Notes: generated by a model not told the origin, from the letters alone. A stretch of DNA of 64,000 nt from Komagataeibacter saccharivorans (GCF_003207825.1 NZ_NKTY01000006.1:1-64000), one strand, 5' to 3'; shown: positions 54,740 to 63,863, counted from the first letter of the stretch. Numbers and translations: made by a program.

Positions 54740-55660
54740 ATGAAAAATATTGATGAGAGCCGCGCCCGTCTGCACGGCATATTCAACATCACGGTAACAC
54801 CCTTCGGCGCGGACGGGTCCATTGATCTGGCCGGGATCGCGCGCAGCATCGAACGTGTGCTGGGGCTGGGTTACGATGGTGCGCTGATCGGCGGCACCTA
54901 TGGCGAATTTCCTGTCATGTCGCCGGATGAACGGGCGGGTCTGTTCCGGCACGTCATGGATGTTGTGGGCACGCGCGCGCCGGTCATGCTGTGCAGCGCG
55001 GATTCCGATCCGCGTGTCACGCGCGACCTGAGCATACTTGCCGGTGAACTGGGCGGCGTGCCGATGGTGATGGCGCCCTATGTGTCCGAAATCACCGATG
55101 CGCAGATACTCGCCTTTTTCCGCGAAATCGCGCCCCTGTCGCGCACCGGCACGATCATCTACAACGCGCCGGGCATCGGCATCACGCTTTCCCCCGCGCT
55201 GATCGAACAACTGGCGGAAGTCGAGGGGATTGTCGCACTGAAGCAGGGCGATCTGTCGGTCGGTGCGATTGACCGTATCGCCAATACGCTGTCGGGTCGG
55301 ATCAGGCTGTTCTGTGCATCCGACCTCGCTTTTCACGGGCCGATGATGAACGGCTTCGATGGTATCAGCACAACCAATTCATGCGCGCTGCCTGAACTGG
55401 TTCTGGCCAGCTTCCGTGCGATACAGGAAGGGCGCGCGCATGAATCGCGCGACCTGCACAGGCTGTGGTACAGCTACCGTGCCCTGGCGCGCGGCATGGG
55501 ACAGCCGCAGACGGTCAAGGCCGCGATGGCGCTGCGCGGGTTCGATGGTGGTTCCGTGCGTCGTCCGCTGCTGGATCTGGATGCGGGGCAGAAAGCTGCC
55601 GTGGCGGAAGTGATGCGCACGATCGCGGCAGACCCGCGCGCGGGCTTTACGCTGGCTTGA
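54740..55660 (+). CDS. Dihydrodipicolinate synthase/N-acetylneuraminate lyase family protein
   Basis: A 306-residue class I aldolase-fold protein. Schiff-base Lys168 (IVALKQG), Tyr141 in IIYNAPG and the GGTYGEF segment (residues 51-57, in place of the usual GTTGE) mark the family. Members with a changed GTTGE motif include the hydroxyproline-pathway deaminase and 2-keto-3-deoxy-acid lyases or dehydratases. In this island it probably acts on a keto or imino acid from the amino-acid substrate. Confidence 0.9.
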   Translation: MKNIDESRARLHGIFNITVTPFGADGSIDLAGIARSIERVLGLGYDGALIGGTYGEFPVMSPDERAGLFRHVMDVVGTRAPVMLCSADSDPRVTRDLSILAGELGGVPMVMAPYVSEITDAQILAFFREIAPLSRTGTIIYNAPGIGITLSPALIEQLAEVEGIVALKQGDLSVGAIDRIANTLSGRIRLFCASDLAFHGPMMNGFDGISTTNSCALPELVLASFRAIQEGRAHESRDLHRLWYSYRALARGMGQPQTVKAAMALRGFDGGSVRRPLLDLDAGQKAAVAEVMRTIAADPRAGFTLA

Positions 55661-55685
55661 ACCCGGCGGCGGAGGGCAGACGGAC

Positions 55686-56918
55686 ATGGCGCTGATTGTG
55701 GTGCGGCACGACACGGGACGACCGGGGCTGTATGGCGCGGCGGCGGGTATTGTTGCCGCGCAATGCGGCGCGCGGGTCATGCATGGGCCGGTAAGGCTGG
55801 ATGAGGTCCGTGATCCTGATGCCTGCCAGCATGTGGGTACCGGCCCCGACCGCGTAGCCAGTGGCCTGCTGCATGCCGAAAGGCTGACGGGGCGGCAGGT
55901 GGATGTCATTGCGACCCCCGCGCAGATTGTTGCGGCGGCAGCCACGGACGATGTCGTGGTGCCGCTGGACGGACTGCTGGATGCGGGTACGGGCTTCGTC
56001 ACCGATCTGTTGCGCCGTGGCGCAGCAGTCGGGCTGCGCAGGGTCAGCGCGTATCAGGATGGTGCCGTGCTGATGTGCCGGGATGATGGGGATGGAACCG
56101 TTGTCGCCCACGCGGTCCGCGATGGTTTTGGCAGGTTCCTGCCCGAAACGCATGATGCAGGGGGAGCGGAAGCCGGACGGGTCAGTGTGGTGCTGATCGG
56201 CAGGCCGGTCACGCATCACGAGGTCTATCCCGGTGCGCTGGCCGCATTGGGGGACGCGGCCGATGCGCTGGGGATCGGGGTGGATGTGACGTTTGTGGAC
56301 CCGGCAGCCGCTGACGATGATCCCTGTTACACAGCCCTGACGGATTTTGATGGCATGCTGCTGCCCGGTGGCGCGGCGGTTCCCGGTGCGCGCGGGCAGG
56401 TTCGGGCCGCCACCGTCGCGCTGGAAAGTGGCGTGCCCGTCATGGGCCAGTGTCTGGGCATGCAGACCATGGTAACCGCCTTTGCCCGGTCGCGCGCGGG
56501 GCTGCCCGATGCCACCATGGCGGAAATCGCGGGCGGGGCTGCGGGAGTACACAGTTTCATCCCCCATCCGCATTACCGTCTGGGCACGGGTAAACTTTCC
56601 CCGGTCCCGGATACGGTGCTGGGGGCAATGCTGGTGGATGGGGCGGCATGCGTTCGCAGCAACCACCGTTATGTCCTCAATACCCGGTTATTGCCGGGAC
56701 TTGCCGCCGCCGGACTGCGGGTCGGGGCATGGAATGATGATGCGGACGTGGTCGAAGGGATCGAGGTTCCTTCACACCCCTTCTACATGGGCATGCAGGG
56801 CCATCCTGAACTGTCCTCCATCCCCGGCAGTCCCCATCCCTTATGTGTTGCATTCCTGCGCGCGGCCCTGACGCGGCGCGACGGGCGTGCAGAAGCGGAA
56901 AACAGGAAAGAACGGTAG
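55686..56918 (+). CDS. Stand-alone class I glutamine amidotransferase, CTP-synthase-like, with novel N-terminal part
   Basis: A 410-residue protein. Residues 165-395 form a triad glutamine amidotransferase closest to the C-terminal domain of CTP synthase: FDGMLLPGG, nucleophile Cys256 in VMGQCLGMQ, SNHRYVLN like the PyrG HRYEVN motif, and His373/Glu375 in GMQGHPELSS. The CTP synthase amidoligase domain is absent. Residues 1-160 (VVRHDTGRPGLYGAAAG, VVVPLDGLLDAGTGFVTDLL) are a domain I do not recognise. It may deliver ammonia to, or hydrolyse a gamma-glutamyl or amide bond of, the island's substrate. Confidence 0.83.
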   Translation: MALIVVRHDTGRPGLYGAAAGIVAAQCGARVMHGPVRLDEVRDPDACQHVGTGPDRVASGLLHAERLTGRQVDVIATPAQIVAAAATDDVVVPLDGLLDAGTGFVTDLLRRGAAVGLRRVSAYQDGAVLMCRDDGDGTVVAHAVRDGFGRFLPETHDAGGAEAGRVSVVLIGRPVTHHEVYPGALAALGDAADALGIGVDVTFVDPAAADDDPCYTALTDFDGMLLPGGAAVPGARGQVRAATVALESGVPVMGQCLGMQTMVTAFARSRAGLPDATMAEIAGGAAGVHSFIPHPHYRLGTGKLSPVPDTVLGAMLVDGAACVRSNHRYVLNTRLLPGLAAAGLRVGAWNDDADVVEGIEVPSHPFYMGMQGHPELSSIPGSPHPLCVAFLRAALTRRDGRAEAENRKER

Positions 56919-56920
56919 AA

Positions 56921-57700
56921 ATGGATCTGGGTATTTCAGGGCGTCTGGCCCTTGTCATGGGCTCCAGTCAGGGACTGGGACTGGCCAGCGCACAGGCGCT
57001 GGCGCGTGAGGGCGCACGGGTTATCCTGACCGGGCGGGACCCGGCCCGGCTGGAAGCGGCATGCGCCAGCATCCGTGATGAAGGCGGCGAGGCGGATGCC
57101 CGTGTGGTCGATTTTTCGGATGCCGTGCAGTGTGCGGCGCTGATGGACGGGCTGGATCAGGCTGGCGTGGATATTCTGGTCGTCAATGGCGGGGGGCCGC
57201 CGCCCGGTCCGATCGCCGATGTCGCCCCCGAAGTATGGCGCGCGCAGTTCGACAGCATGGTGGGCGTGCCGATGCGCATGGCGCAGGCGGTCCTGCCGGG
57301 CATGCGGGCGCGTGGCTGGGGGCGGATCATCAATATCGTCTCATCCGGTGTGGTACAGCCCATCCCCAATCTGGGGATTTCCAATACATTGCGCATGGCC
57401 GTGATCGGCTGGGCCAAGACCCTGGCGGCGGAAGTGGCGGCACAGGGCATTACGGTCAATTCCGTGGTGCCGGGGCGTATCCATACCACCCGCGTTGACC
57501 AGCTTGACGCCGCCGCATCAAGGCGTACCGGTAAACCGGTCGAAGACATAGCAGCAGCCTCCCGCGCGACAATTCCCATGCAGCGTTATGGCCGACCGGA
57601 AGAATTTGCCGATGCCGTGGCCTTTCTGGCCAGCGCGCGGGCGTCGTACATGACCGGTGGAATGGTCCGTGTCGATGGCGGCATGATCCGCAGCACATAG
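56921..57700 (+). CDS. SDR-family protein with altered active site
   Basis: A 259-residue short-chain dehydrogenase fold, starting 3 bases after the amidotransferase gene. The cofactor motif is GSSQGLG. NNAG is replaced by NGGGPPPG, and the Tyr-x-x-x-Lys pair by Ser154-N-T-L-Arg158 (LGISNTLRMAVIGWAKTLA region), while the Ser of SSG remains. This pattern marks a known subfamily of FabG-like proteins whose chemistry is not clear. It is the last gene of the island, followed by a strong terminator. Confidence 0.88.
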   Translation: MDLGISGRLALVMGSSQGLGLASAQALAREGARVILTGRDPARLEAACASIRDEGGEADARVVDFSDAVQCAALMDGLDQAGVDILVVNGGGPPPGPIADVAPEVWRAQFDSMVGVPMRMAQAVLPGMRARGWGRIINIVSSGVVQPIPNLGISNTLRMAVIGWAKTLAAEVAAQGITVNSVVPGRIHTTRVDQLDAAASRRTGKPVEDIAAASRATIPMQRYGRPEEFADAVAFLASARASYMTGGMVRVDGGMIRST

Positions 57701-57729
57701 AACAGCGCGCGGTTTTACGACCGGTAAAG

Positions 57730-57761
57730 GCCGGGCCATGATACGCATGGCCCGGCTTTTT
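57730..57761 (+). terminator. Terminator of the amino-acid island operon
   Basis: An 11-bp perfect stem GCCGGGCCATG (57730-57740) and CATGGCCCGGC (57746-57756) with a 5-base loop, followed by TTTTT. It is the strongest terminator in the window and lies 29 bases after the SDR stop. Confidence 0.9.
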
Positions 57762-57869
57762 CGTCTGCGGGTCTTTTCAGGCTATCATGGCGGCCCGGAT
57801 ACCGGCGCGCATCGGGATCGGGCCAGCCGCGTTATGGCTGTTGATAAATAGCTGTGGAGAATGCCTGTC

Positions 57870-58823
57870 ATGGCCCGCTGGTCCTATCCGCGCCCGTCAC
57901 CGGGTGAAATCACGCCGCGTTCCGTATGGCTGGGACGACGGCAGATGCTTGCCGGTGCCGCCGTCACGGCAGCGGAATGGGGGGCAGGGCGTGCATCACA
58001 CGCCTATGGGGCCGGGCTGCATACTCGTCCCGGCCCGTTTCAGGCGACGGAAAAGCCCACGCCGCTGACTGATGTGACGCATTACAACAATTTTTATGAA
58101 TTCGGTCTGGATAAAAGCGATCCGGCAACCTATTCCGCCGCATTCCAGCCGCGTCCGTGGACACTTTCGGTAGAAGGTCTGGTCGCCCATCCCCGTGTAT
58201 GGGATCTGGACCAGTTGATCGCCAGCATGCCGATGGAGGAACGTCTCTACCGCATGCGCTGTGTCGAGGCATGGTCCATGGTCATACCATGGGACGGGTT
58301 TGCGTTGTCGGAACTGCTCCGGCAGGCGGAACCGCTGGGGAATGCCCGTTACGTGTCGTTTGAATCCGTTGTCAGACCGGACCAGATGCCCGGCCAGAGA
58401 TCGGGGCTGGATTCATTGTCGTGGCCCTATGTCGAAGGATTGCGACTGGATGAGGCGATGAACCCGCTGACCATCCTTGCCGTGGGGCTGTATGGGGAAA
58501 TGCTGCCAAACCAGAACGGTGCGCCCGTGCGGCTGGTCGTGCCATGGAAATACGGTTTCAAGGGGATCAAGTCGATTACCCGCATCCGTCTGGTGGCCGA
58601 CATGCCCCCGACGACATGGAACCGGATGAGCCCGGATGAATACGGCTTCTATGCCAATGTTAACCCCGAAGTCGATCATCCACGCTGGAGCCAGTCATCG
58701 GAACGGGTGATCGGGGCAGGGGGATTTTTTGGCGGGGGACGCAAGAAAACCCTCATGTTCAACGGGTATGGCGAACAGGTGGCCAGTATGTATGCCGGTA
58801 TGGACCTGCGGACCAGTTACTGA
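57870..58823 (+). CDS. msrP: Protein-methionine-sulfoxide reductase, catalytic subunit MsrP
   Basis: A 317-residue molybdopterin-dependent periplasmic reductase. A twin-arginine signal ([11 protein letters not shown]) is near residue 25. The Mo-ligating Cys is in [27 protein letters not shown] and the C-terminal [14 protein letters not shown] are typical. It repairs oxidised methionines in periplasmic proteins together with MsrQ. ATG 57870 has GGAG 10 bases upstream; ATG 57861 is too close to the same site. Confidence 0.93.
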   Translation: MARWSYPRPSPGEITPRSVWLGRRQMLAGAAVTAAEWGAGRASHAYGAGLHTRPGPFQATEKPTPLTDVTHYNNFYEFGLDKSDPATYSAAFQPRPWTLSVEGLVAHPRVWDLDQLIASMPMEERLYRMRCVEAWSMVIPWDGFALSELLRQAEPLGNARYVSFESVVRPDQMPGQRSGLDSLSWPYVEGLRLDEAMNPLTILAVGLYGEMLPNQNGAPVRLVVPWKYGFKGIKSITRIRLVADMPPTTWNRMSPDEYGFYANVNPEVDHPRWSQSSERVIGAGGFFGGGRKKTLMFNGYGEQVASMYAGMDLRTSY

Positions 58824-58825
58824 CC

Positions 58826-59455
58826 ATGCCGCGTATTATCCGGTCGGGCCGTAATCATGTGGTCGTACCCTGGCGGGGAGAGGTGTGGATTATCGCACTG
58901 CTCGGCCTGCTGCCTGCCGCCGTGTATTTCTGGTACGGTGCGCAGGATCGGCTTGGTCCGGACCCGGTCAATGTATTTGAACGCTGGCTTGGGTTGTGGG
59001 CGGTGCGTTTTCTTGTCCTGACCCTGCTTGTAACGCCGCTGCGTGTGCTTGCGGGTTACAGCCTGCTGCGTTACCGGCGCATGCTGGGGCTGCTGGTTTT
59101 TGCGTATGCGTGCCTGCATGTGGGGACCTATGTCATACTGGACCAGCAGGGTAATCTGGGCGTGCTGGTGCAGGATATTACACACCGCCCCTTCCTTTTG
59201 CTCGGGTTTGTGGCCTTTGTTCTTCTGTCGCTGCTGGCGGCGACATCCACTAACTGGTCCATGCGCAGGCTGGGGCGACAGTGGGGCCGACTGCACCGCC
59301 TTGTGTATGGCGTCGCCCTGCTGGTGGCCGTGCATTTCCTTATGGCGTTCAAGACGTATAACGCCACCAGCATTGGTTATGCGGCAATACTGGGGATGCT
59401 GGTTTTATGGCGGGTGCCGGATTTGTGGCGTAAGCGCATGCGTCGTGTCCCATGA
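58826..59455 (+). CDS. msrQ: Haem-binding membrane subunit MsrQ
   Basis: A 209-residue inner-membrane protein with six helices. The haem ligands are His residues in YACLHVGTYVI and RLHRLVYGVALLVAVHFL. It passes electrons from the quinone pool or flavin reductase to MsrP. It starts 2 bases after msrP. Confidence 0.93.
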   Translation: MPRIIRSGRNHVVVPWRGEVWIIALLGLLPAAVYFWYGAQDRLGPDPVNVFERWLGLWAVRFLVLTLLVTPLRVLAGYSLLRYRRMLGLLVFAYACLHVGTYVILDQQGNLGVLVQDITHRPFLLLGFVAFVLLSLLAATSTNWSMRRLGRQWGRLHRLVYGVALLVAVHFLMAFKTYNATSIGYAAILGMLVLWRVPDLWRKRMRRVP

Positions 59456-59503
59456 AGGGAAGTAACCGGTTTATTGTGGATGAGCGGAATTGTCCGCTGT
59501 CTT

Positions 59504-60463
59504 TCAGGCCCGTTTTGCGCTGGGCGTGCCCGCAAGGTTGCGGATCTTGCGGTGCAGCGTCGAGCGGCTGATCCCCAGCATGCGCGCGGCCACGGCAACC
59601 TTGCCGCGCGCGCAGGCCAGCGCCGTATCAATGGCCATGATCTGTGCTTCGCGCAGCGGGGCGGCCGTCACGGGGCCTGTCGCATTGTCCAACAGGCACA
59701 TGTGGATTTCCTGCGCCGTCGCTATGCCCATATGCTGGCGCGCGGCATGGGTGGCTCCCACGACCCGGCGGTCCTGATCCAGCGCCAGCATCGGCGTGGA
59801 CGTCGCATCCGCCATGCCCAGCAGCATGATGGCATGGTTGCGGTAGACATCCATGAAACAGGCCTGTTCAATCTGGCGTGCAGCCTGTAGCAGGCTGCTG
59901 CTGACCAGTGCATTCATTGTGCTGTTTTCTGCCGTGACATGGAAAGCACTGGCGTTGAGGGCACCCGCCAGACGACCGGATGCGTCATAAACGGGCATGG
60001 CGATACAGGTCAGCCCGTGCAGCCCGCTGCGCCAGTGCTGGTTACGATGCACGCTTGTGCCGCGCTGTTCCGCAAGGCAGGTGCCAATGCCGTTCGTTCC
60101 CACGCTGCGTTCGTTCCATATGGCGCCCGGCCACAGGTGCCACCGGCGGCAGCCGCGCTGGATCGAACGTTCCGCGCGATGCATCACGACCACGCCCGAT
60201 GCGTTGGACAGCATGACGGTATAGCCCCCCGGTTCCAGCAGACCGTGCAGGCGGTCCATTTCAGGTCCGGCGAAATGCAGCAGTCGCCCCACCTGCTGGC
60301 TGCACTGGCGCAGTTCCGCGCCGGACAGCACATCGGGCAGGGTGGGGGAAGCCGGGTCAAGACCGTAGTCGTGCTGACATCGCCGCCACGAAGCGTCCAG
60401 CCCCGCATGCAGCGCGGCAGGAGCCGATGAAACGGGTGAGACGACGCGGGAACGGTTCAGCAT
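59504..60463 (-). CDS. AcoR-like regulator (GAF plus Fis-type helix-turn-helix, no AAA+ domain)
   Basis: A 319-residue regulator. N-terminal motif ASWRRCQHDYGLDP and the GAF domain (about 60-190: EPGGYTVMLSNASGVV, WNERSVGTNGIGTCLAEQ) match AcoR, the acetoin-operon activator. The end is a Fis-type helix-turn-helix (VAVAARMLGISRSTLHRKIR). The central AAA+ sigma-54-activator domain is missing (no GAFTGA, no Walker motifs), so it cannot drive sigma-54 transcription and must work with sigma-70. The start is ATG 60463; the longer frame is out of the conserved region. It is divergent from acoA. Confidence 0.88.
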   Translation of the reverse strand: MLNRSRVVSPVSSAPAALHAGLDASWRRCQHDYGLDPASPTLPDVLSGAELRQCSQQVGRLLHFAGPEMDRLHGLLEPGGYTVMLSNASGVVVMHRAERSIQRGCRRWHLWPGAIWNERSVGTNGIGTCLAEQRGTSVHRNQHWRSGLHGLTCIAMPVYDASGRLAGALNASAFHVTAENSTMNALVSSSLLQAARQIEQACFMDVYRNHAIMLLGMADATSTPMLALDQDRRVVGATHAARQHMGIATAQEIHMCLLDNATGPVTAAPLREAQIMAIDTALACARGKVAVAARMLGISRSTLHRKIRNLAGTPSAKRA

Positions 60464-60520
60464 GCGGTTTCTTTGCGCCAGAACGATGTGGTTGAGGTGG
60501 CGGCTAAACACGCGGCGAGG

Positions 60521-60538
60521 TGTCGCGGTTTCGCGACA
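60521..60538. promoter_or_regulatory. 18-bp palindrome, likely AcoR-type operator
   Basis: TGTCGCGGTTTCGCGACA has 7-base perfect arms around GTTT. It lies 58 bases upstream of the regulator gene and 146 bases upstream of acoA, the expected place for the upstream activating site of an acetoin operon. Confidence 0.6.
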
Positions 60539-60683
60539 CTTTGGACCATGCCCGTCACATGGGTGTGAAACGGGGGCGGGTATCCTTGCCCGTGCGTCGT
60601 GTCCGGGTGTGTGCTGGCGTCGTGCCCGCCCGCATGTGTGCGTTCCTGTCTGGCGGGTCCTGAAAAGAACAAGGGAAATACCC

Positions 60684-61649
60684 ATGCAAATAGCGCGTGA
60701 AACGCTGCTGCGCTCCTACCGGGCCATGCGCACGATCCGCATGTTTGAAGAGCGCCTGCATGTAGAATTCGCAACCGGCGAAATTCCCGGCTTCGTGCAC
60801 CTGTATTGTGGTGAGGAAGCCTCCGCCGTGGGCGTGTGCGCCAATCTGACGGATAAGGACACCATCGCCAGCACCCATCGCGGCCATGGCCACTGCATAG
60901 CCAAGGGTGTTGAAGTCAGCGGCATGATGGCCGAAATTTATGGTCGCAGCACCGGCGTATGCCGGGGCAAGGGCGGGTCGATGCATATTGCCGACCTGAC
61001 CTGCGGCATGCTGGGGGCAAACGGGATCGTGGGGGGTGGACCGCCGCTGATCTGCGGGGCCGCCCTGTCGCACAAGACCCTGCGCAATGGCGGGGTGGCG
61101 GTCGCATTTTATGGTGATGGCGCATCCAACGAAGGATCGACCCTCGAAAGCCTCAATCTGGCTACGGTGTGGAAACTGCCAGCCGTATTCGTGGTGGAAG
61201 ACAATGGCTACGGGGAGGCGACGGGTGCTTCCTATGCCTGCGCGGGCACCCAGCAGGCGCGGGCGGCGGCTTTTGGCATGCCGTATATGGAGTGTGATGG
61301 TTCGGACTATTTTGCCGTCCATCAGGCCGCGGGGGAGGCCATCGCCCATGCGCGCGGCGGGAACGGGCCGGTCATGCTGCATGTCCACCTGGCCCGCTGG
61401 TATGGTCATTTTGAAGGCGATGCGATGACCTATCGCGCACCAGATGAAGTGGCCGAGGCCCGACGCGACCATGACTGTCTGAAACTGTTCCGCCAGCGCG
61501 TGACGGAGGCGGCCCTGTTCGAGGTCAGCGCACTTGATGAAATCGATACAGCCGTCGCAGACGAGATCGAGGCCGCCGTAAGGAAAGCCAAAAGCGATCC
61601 GCTGCCGCAGTCGCCCGACCTGCTGGCCGATGTGTACGTGCGGTACTGA
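60684..61649 (+). CDS. acoA: Acetoin dehydrogenase E1 component, alpha subunit
   Basis: A 321-residue thiamine-diphosphate dehydrogenase alpha chain. The TPP motif GDGASNEGSTLESLNLATVW and the phosphorylation-loop-like GGSMH are present. YRAMRTIRMFEERL and GEIPGFVHLYCGEEA are the family start; the enzyme cleaves acetoin to acetaldehyde and acetyl-dihydrolipoamide. The start is ATG 60684. First gene of acoA-acoB-acoC. Confidence 0.92.
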   Translation: MQIARETLLRSYRAMRTIRMFEERLHVEFATGEIPGFVHLYCGEEASAVGVCANLTDKDTIASTHRGHGHCIAKGVEVSGMMAEIYGRSTGVCRGKGGSMHIADLTCGMLGANGIVGGGPPLICGAALSHKTLRNGGVAVAFYGDGASNEGSTLESLNLATVWKLPAVFVVEDNGYGEATGASYACAGTQQARAAAFGMPYMECDGSDYFAVHQAAGEAIAHARGGNGPVMLHVHLARWYGHFEGDAMTYRAPDEVAEARRDHDCLKLFRQRVTEAALFEVSALDEIDTAVADEIEAAVRKAKSDPLPQSPDLLADVYVRY

Positions 61650-61681
61650 TCCGGTCCCTCCAGCTACGAAAGAAACACATA

Positions 61682-62710
61682 ATGAGCAAAAAAAGCTTTC
61701 GTCAGGCCATTAACGAGGCCCTGCGGCAGGAAATGCGTCGTGACCCGACAGTGGTCCTGATGGGCGAGGACGTGGCTGGTGGCCGGGGCGGGTCCGCCGG
61801 CATAAAGGATGCGTGGGGCGGCGTGCTGGGCGTGACCAGGGGACTGCTGGAAGAGTTCGGGGACAGCCGCGTGCTCGACACCCCGATTACCGAGGCATCC
61901 TATATCGGTGCCGCCGCCGGGGCCGCCGTAACCGGCCTGCGCCCGGTGGCGGAACTGATGTTTGTCGATTTTGTCGGCTGCTGCCTTGACCAGATCATGA
62001 ACCAGGCCGCCAAGTTCCGGTACATGTTTGGCGGCAAGGCGCGCACCCCGCTTGTCATCCGCGCCATGTACGGCGCGGGTTTCAATGCCGCCGCCCAGCA
62101 CAGTCAGGCGCTGTACCCCCTATTTACCCATATTCCGGGGCTGAAGGTGGTGATCCCGTCCTCCCCTTATGAGGCCAAGGGCCTGCTGATTTCAGCCATC
62201 CGGGACGATGATCCCGTCATCTTCCTTGAAAACAAGGTGATGTATGACGATGAGGAGGACGTGCCGGACGAGGCCTATACCATCCCGCTGGGCGAGGCGA
62301 ACCTGACGCGCGAGGGAACCGATGTCACCATCGTCGCCTTTGGCCGCATGGTGGGCTACGCCAATCAGGCCGCTGACCGGCTGGAAAAAAAGGGCATAAG
62401 CTGTACGGTCATCGACCCGCGCACCACATCGCCGCTGGATGGTGAAACAATACTGGAATCAGTGGCGGAGACGGGGCGTCTGGTTATCGTTGATGAATCC
62501 AGCCCGCGCTGCAACATGGCGACCGATATTGCAGCCTTGGTGGCGGAAGAGGCATTCGATACCCTGCGCGCGCCCATCCGCCGCGTGGTACCGCCGCATA
62601 CGCCGGTCCCCTTCGCCACCGTGCTGGAAACGCTGTACCTGCCCAGTGTGGAAAAGATCGAGGCGGCGGTGACCGCCACCATGAAACATCGTGTAGTGGA
62701 GAAAGTCTGA
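61682..62710 (+). CDS. acoB: Acetoin dehydrogenase E1 component, beta subunit
   Basis: A 342-residue E1 beta chain: REEM-like N-terminus (NEALRQEMRRDPTVVLMGED), DTPITEASYIGAAAGAA, LMFVDFVGCCLDQIMNQAAK and the C-terminal VIDPRTTSPLDGETILES. It forms the tetramer with AcoA. AAAG lies close to its ATG, 32 bases after acoA. Confidence 0.93.
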   Translation: MSKKSFRQAINEALRQEMRRDPTVVLMGEDVAGGRGGSAGIKDAWGGVLGVTRGLLEEFGDSRVLDTPITEASYIGAAAGAAVTGLRPVAELMFVDFVGCCLDQIMNQAAKFRYMFGGKARTPLVIRAMYGAGFNAAAQHSQALYPLFTHIPGLKVVIPSSPYEAKGLLISAIRDDDPVIFLENKVMYDDEEDVPDEAYTIPLGEANLTREGTDVTIVAFGRMVGYANQAADRLEKKGISCTVIDPRTTSPLDGETILESVAETGRLVIVDESSPRCNMATDIAALVAEEAFDTLRAPIRRVVPPHTPVPFATVLETLYLPSVEKIEAAVTATMKHRVVEKV

Positions 62711-62711
62711 C

Positions 62712-63863
62712 ATGACGCAGGACATCACCCCCATTACCATGCCCAAATTCGGCCTTGCCATGACGGAGGGCAAGATTGCCGGTTGGATGGTTTCCCCTGA
62801 TTCGGACATAAAGACCGGCGATGAACTGGTTGATATCGAAACCAGCAAGATCACCAATACCTTCGAAAGCCCCGTGACCGGCAGGCTGCGGCGGCAGGTC
62901 GCCAGCAATGGCGAGATGCTGCCCGTTGGCGCGCTGATCGGTGTCGTGGCGGATGCGGCGGTAACAGACGCGGATATTGATGCGTTCATCACCCGTTTTC
63001 AGGCGGATTTCGCTGCGTCCTCGACCGATCAGGGCGCGGATGCGAAGACGGATGAACCCACCACGCTGACCGTGGGCGGCCATACCCTGCGCGTGCATGA
63101 CCGGGGGGAGGGGGATGAAATACCCCTCCTGCTGATCCACGGTTTTGGCGGCGACCTGAAGAACTGGATGCTCAATCAGGCAGCACTGGCGCAGGGGCGG
63201 CGGGTCATCGCCTTCGACCTGCCGGGGCATGGTGGGTCATCAAAGGATGTGGGACCGGGCACGCTGGCCTTTTTTGCGGAGGTCACGGTCCAGTTGCTGG
63301 CCGAACTCGGGCTGACGCGCGTGCATGTGATGGGGCATTCCCTCGGCGGTGGCATTGCGCTGACACTGGCGCATGTCGCACCGCAAAGCGTTGCCTCGCT
63401 TACCCTGATCGCACCCGCCGGTCTGGGGCCGCAGATCAACATGGATTTCATCACGGGCTTTATCGAGGCTGATCGTGTCCGCACCCTGCAGGACGTGCTG
63501 AAATACCTTGTGCATGACAAGACCCTGATCGGCCGCCGCATGGCGGATGATGTGCTGCGCTACAAGCGCCTTGATGGTGCGGAAGCAGCCCTGCGCAAGG
63601 TCTCGGCCGCCTGCTTCCCCAATGGCAGGCAGGGTGATGACCTGCGACCGGTTCTGGAGGCCACAAGGATTCCGGTAACGCTTGTATGGGGTCAGGAAGA
63701 CGAAATCCTGCCTGTAGCCCAGTCGGAGGGACTGCCCGCCGGTATCGTGCGCCACATCCTGCCCGATATCGGGCATATGCCGCAGTTGGAAGCCGCGGAT
63801 ACACTTAACGGACTGGTCACGACATGTATGAAGGATGCCAGTCTGGAAAAGACCGCATCGTAA
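62712..63863 (+). CDS. acoC: Acetoin dehydrogenase E2 component (lipoyl domain fused to alpha/beta hydrolase)
   Basis: A 383-residue AcoC. The lipoyl domain (residues 1-80) has the modified Lys in DIETSKITNTFESP; after a linker an alpha/beta hydrolase domain (about 118-375) has the nucleophile Ser in VMGHSLGGG, Asp near WGQEDEILP and His in DIGHMPQLEA. This is the normal plan of AcoC, which takes the place of the usual E2 acetyltransferase domain. No dihydrolipoamide dehydrogenase (acoL) gene follows within the window. Confidence 0.92.
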   Translation: MTQDITPITMPKFGLAMTEGKIAGWMVSPDSDIKTGDELVDIETSKITNTFESPVTGRLRRQVASNGEMLPVGALIGVVADAAVTDADIDAFITRFQADFAASSTDQGADAKTDEPTTLTVGGHTLRVHDRGEGDEIPLLLIHGFGGDLKNWMLNQAALAQGRRVIAFDLPGHGGSSKDVGPGTLAFFAEVTVQLLAELGLTRVHVMGHSLGGGIALTLAHVAPQSVASLTLIAPAGLGPQINMDFITGFIEADRVRTLQDVLKYLVHDKTLIGRRMADDVLRYKRLDGAEAALRKVSAACFPNGRQGDDLRPVLEATRIPVTLVWGQEDEILPVAQSEGLPAGIVRHILPDIGHMPQLEAADTLNGLVTTCMKDASLEKTAS

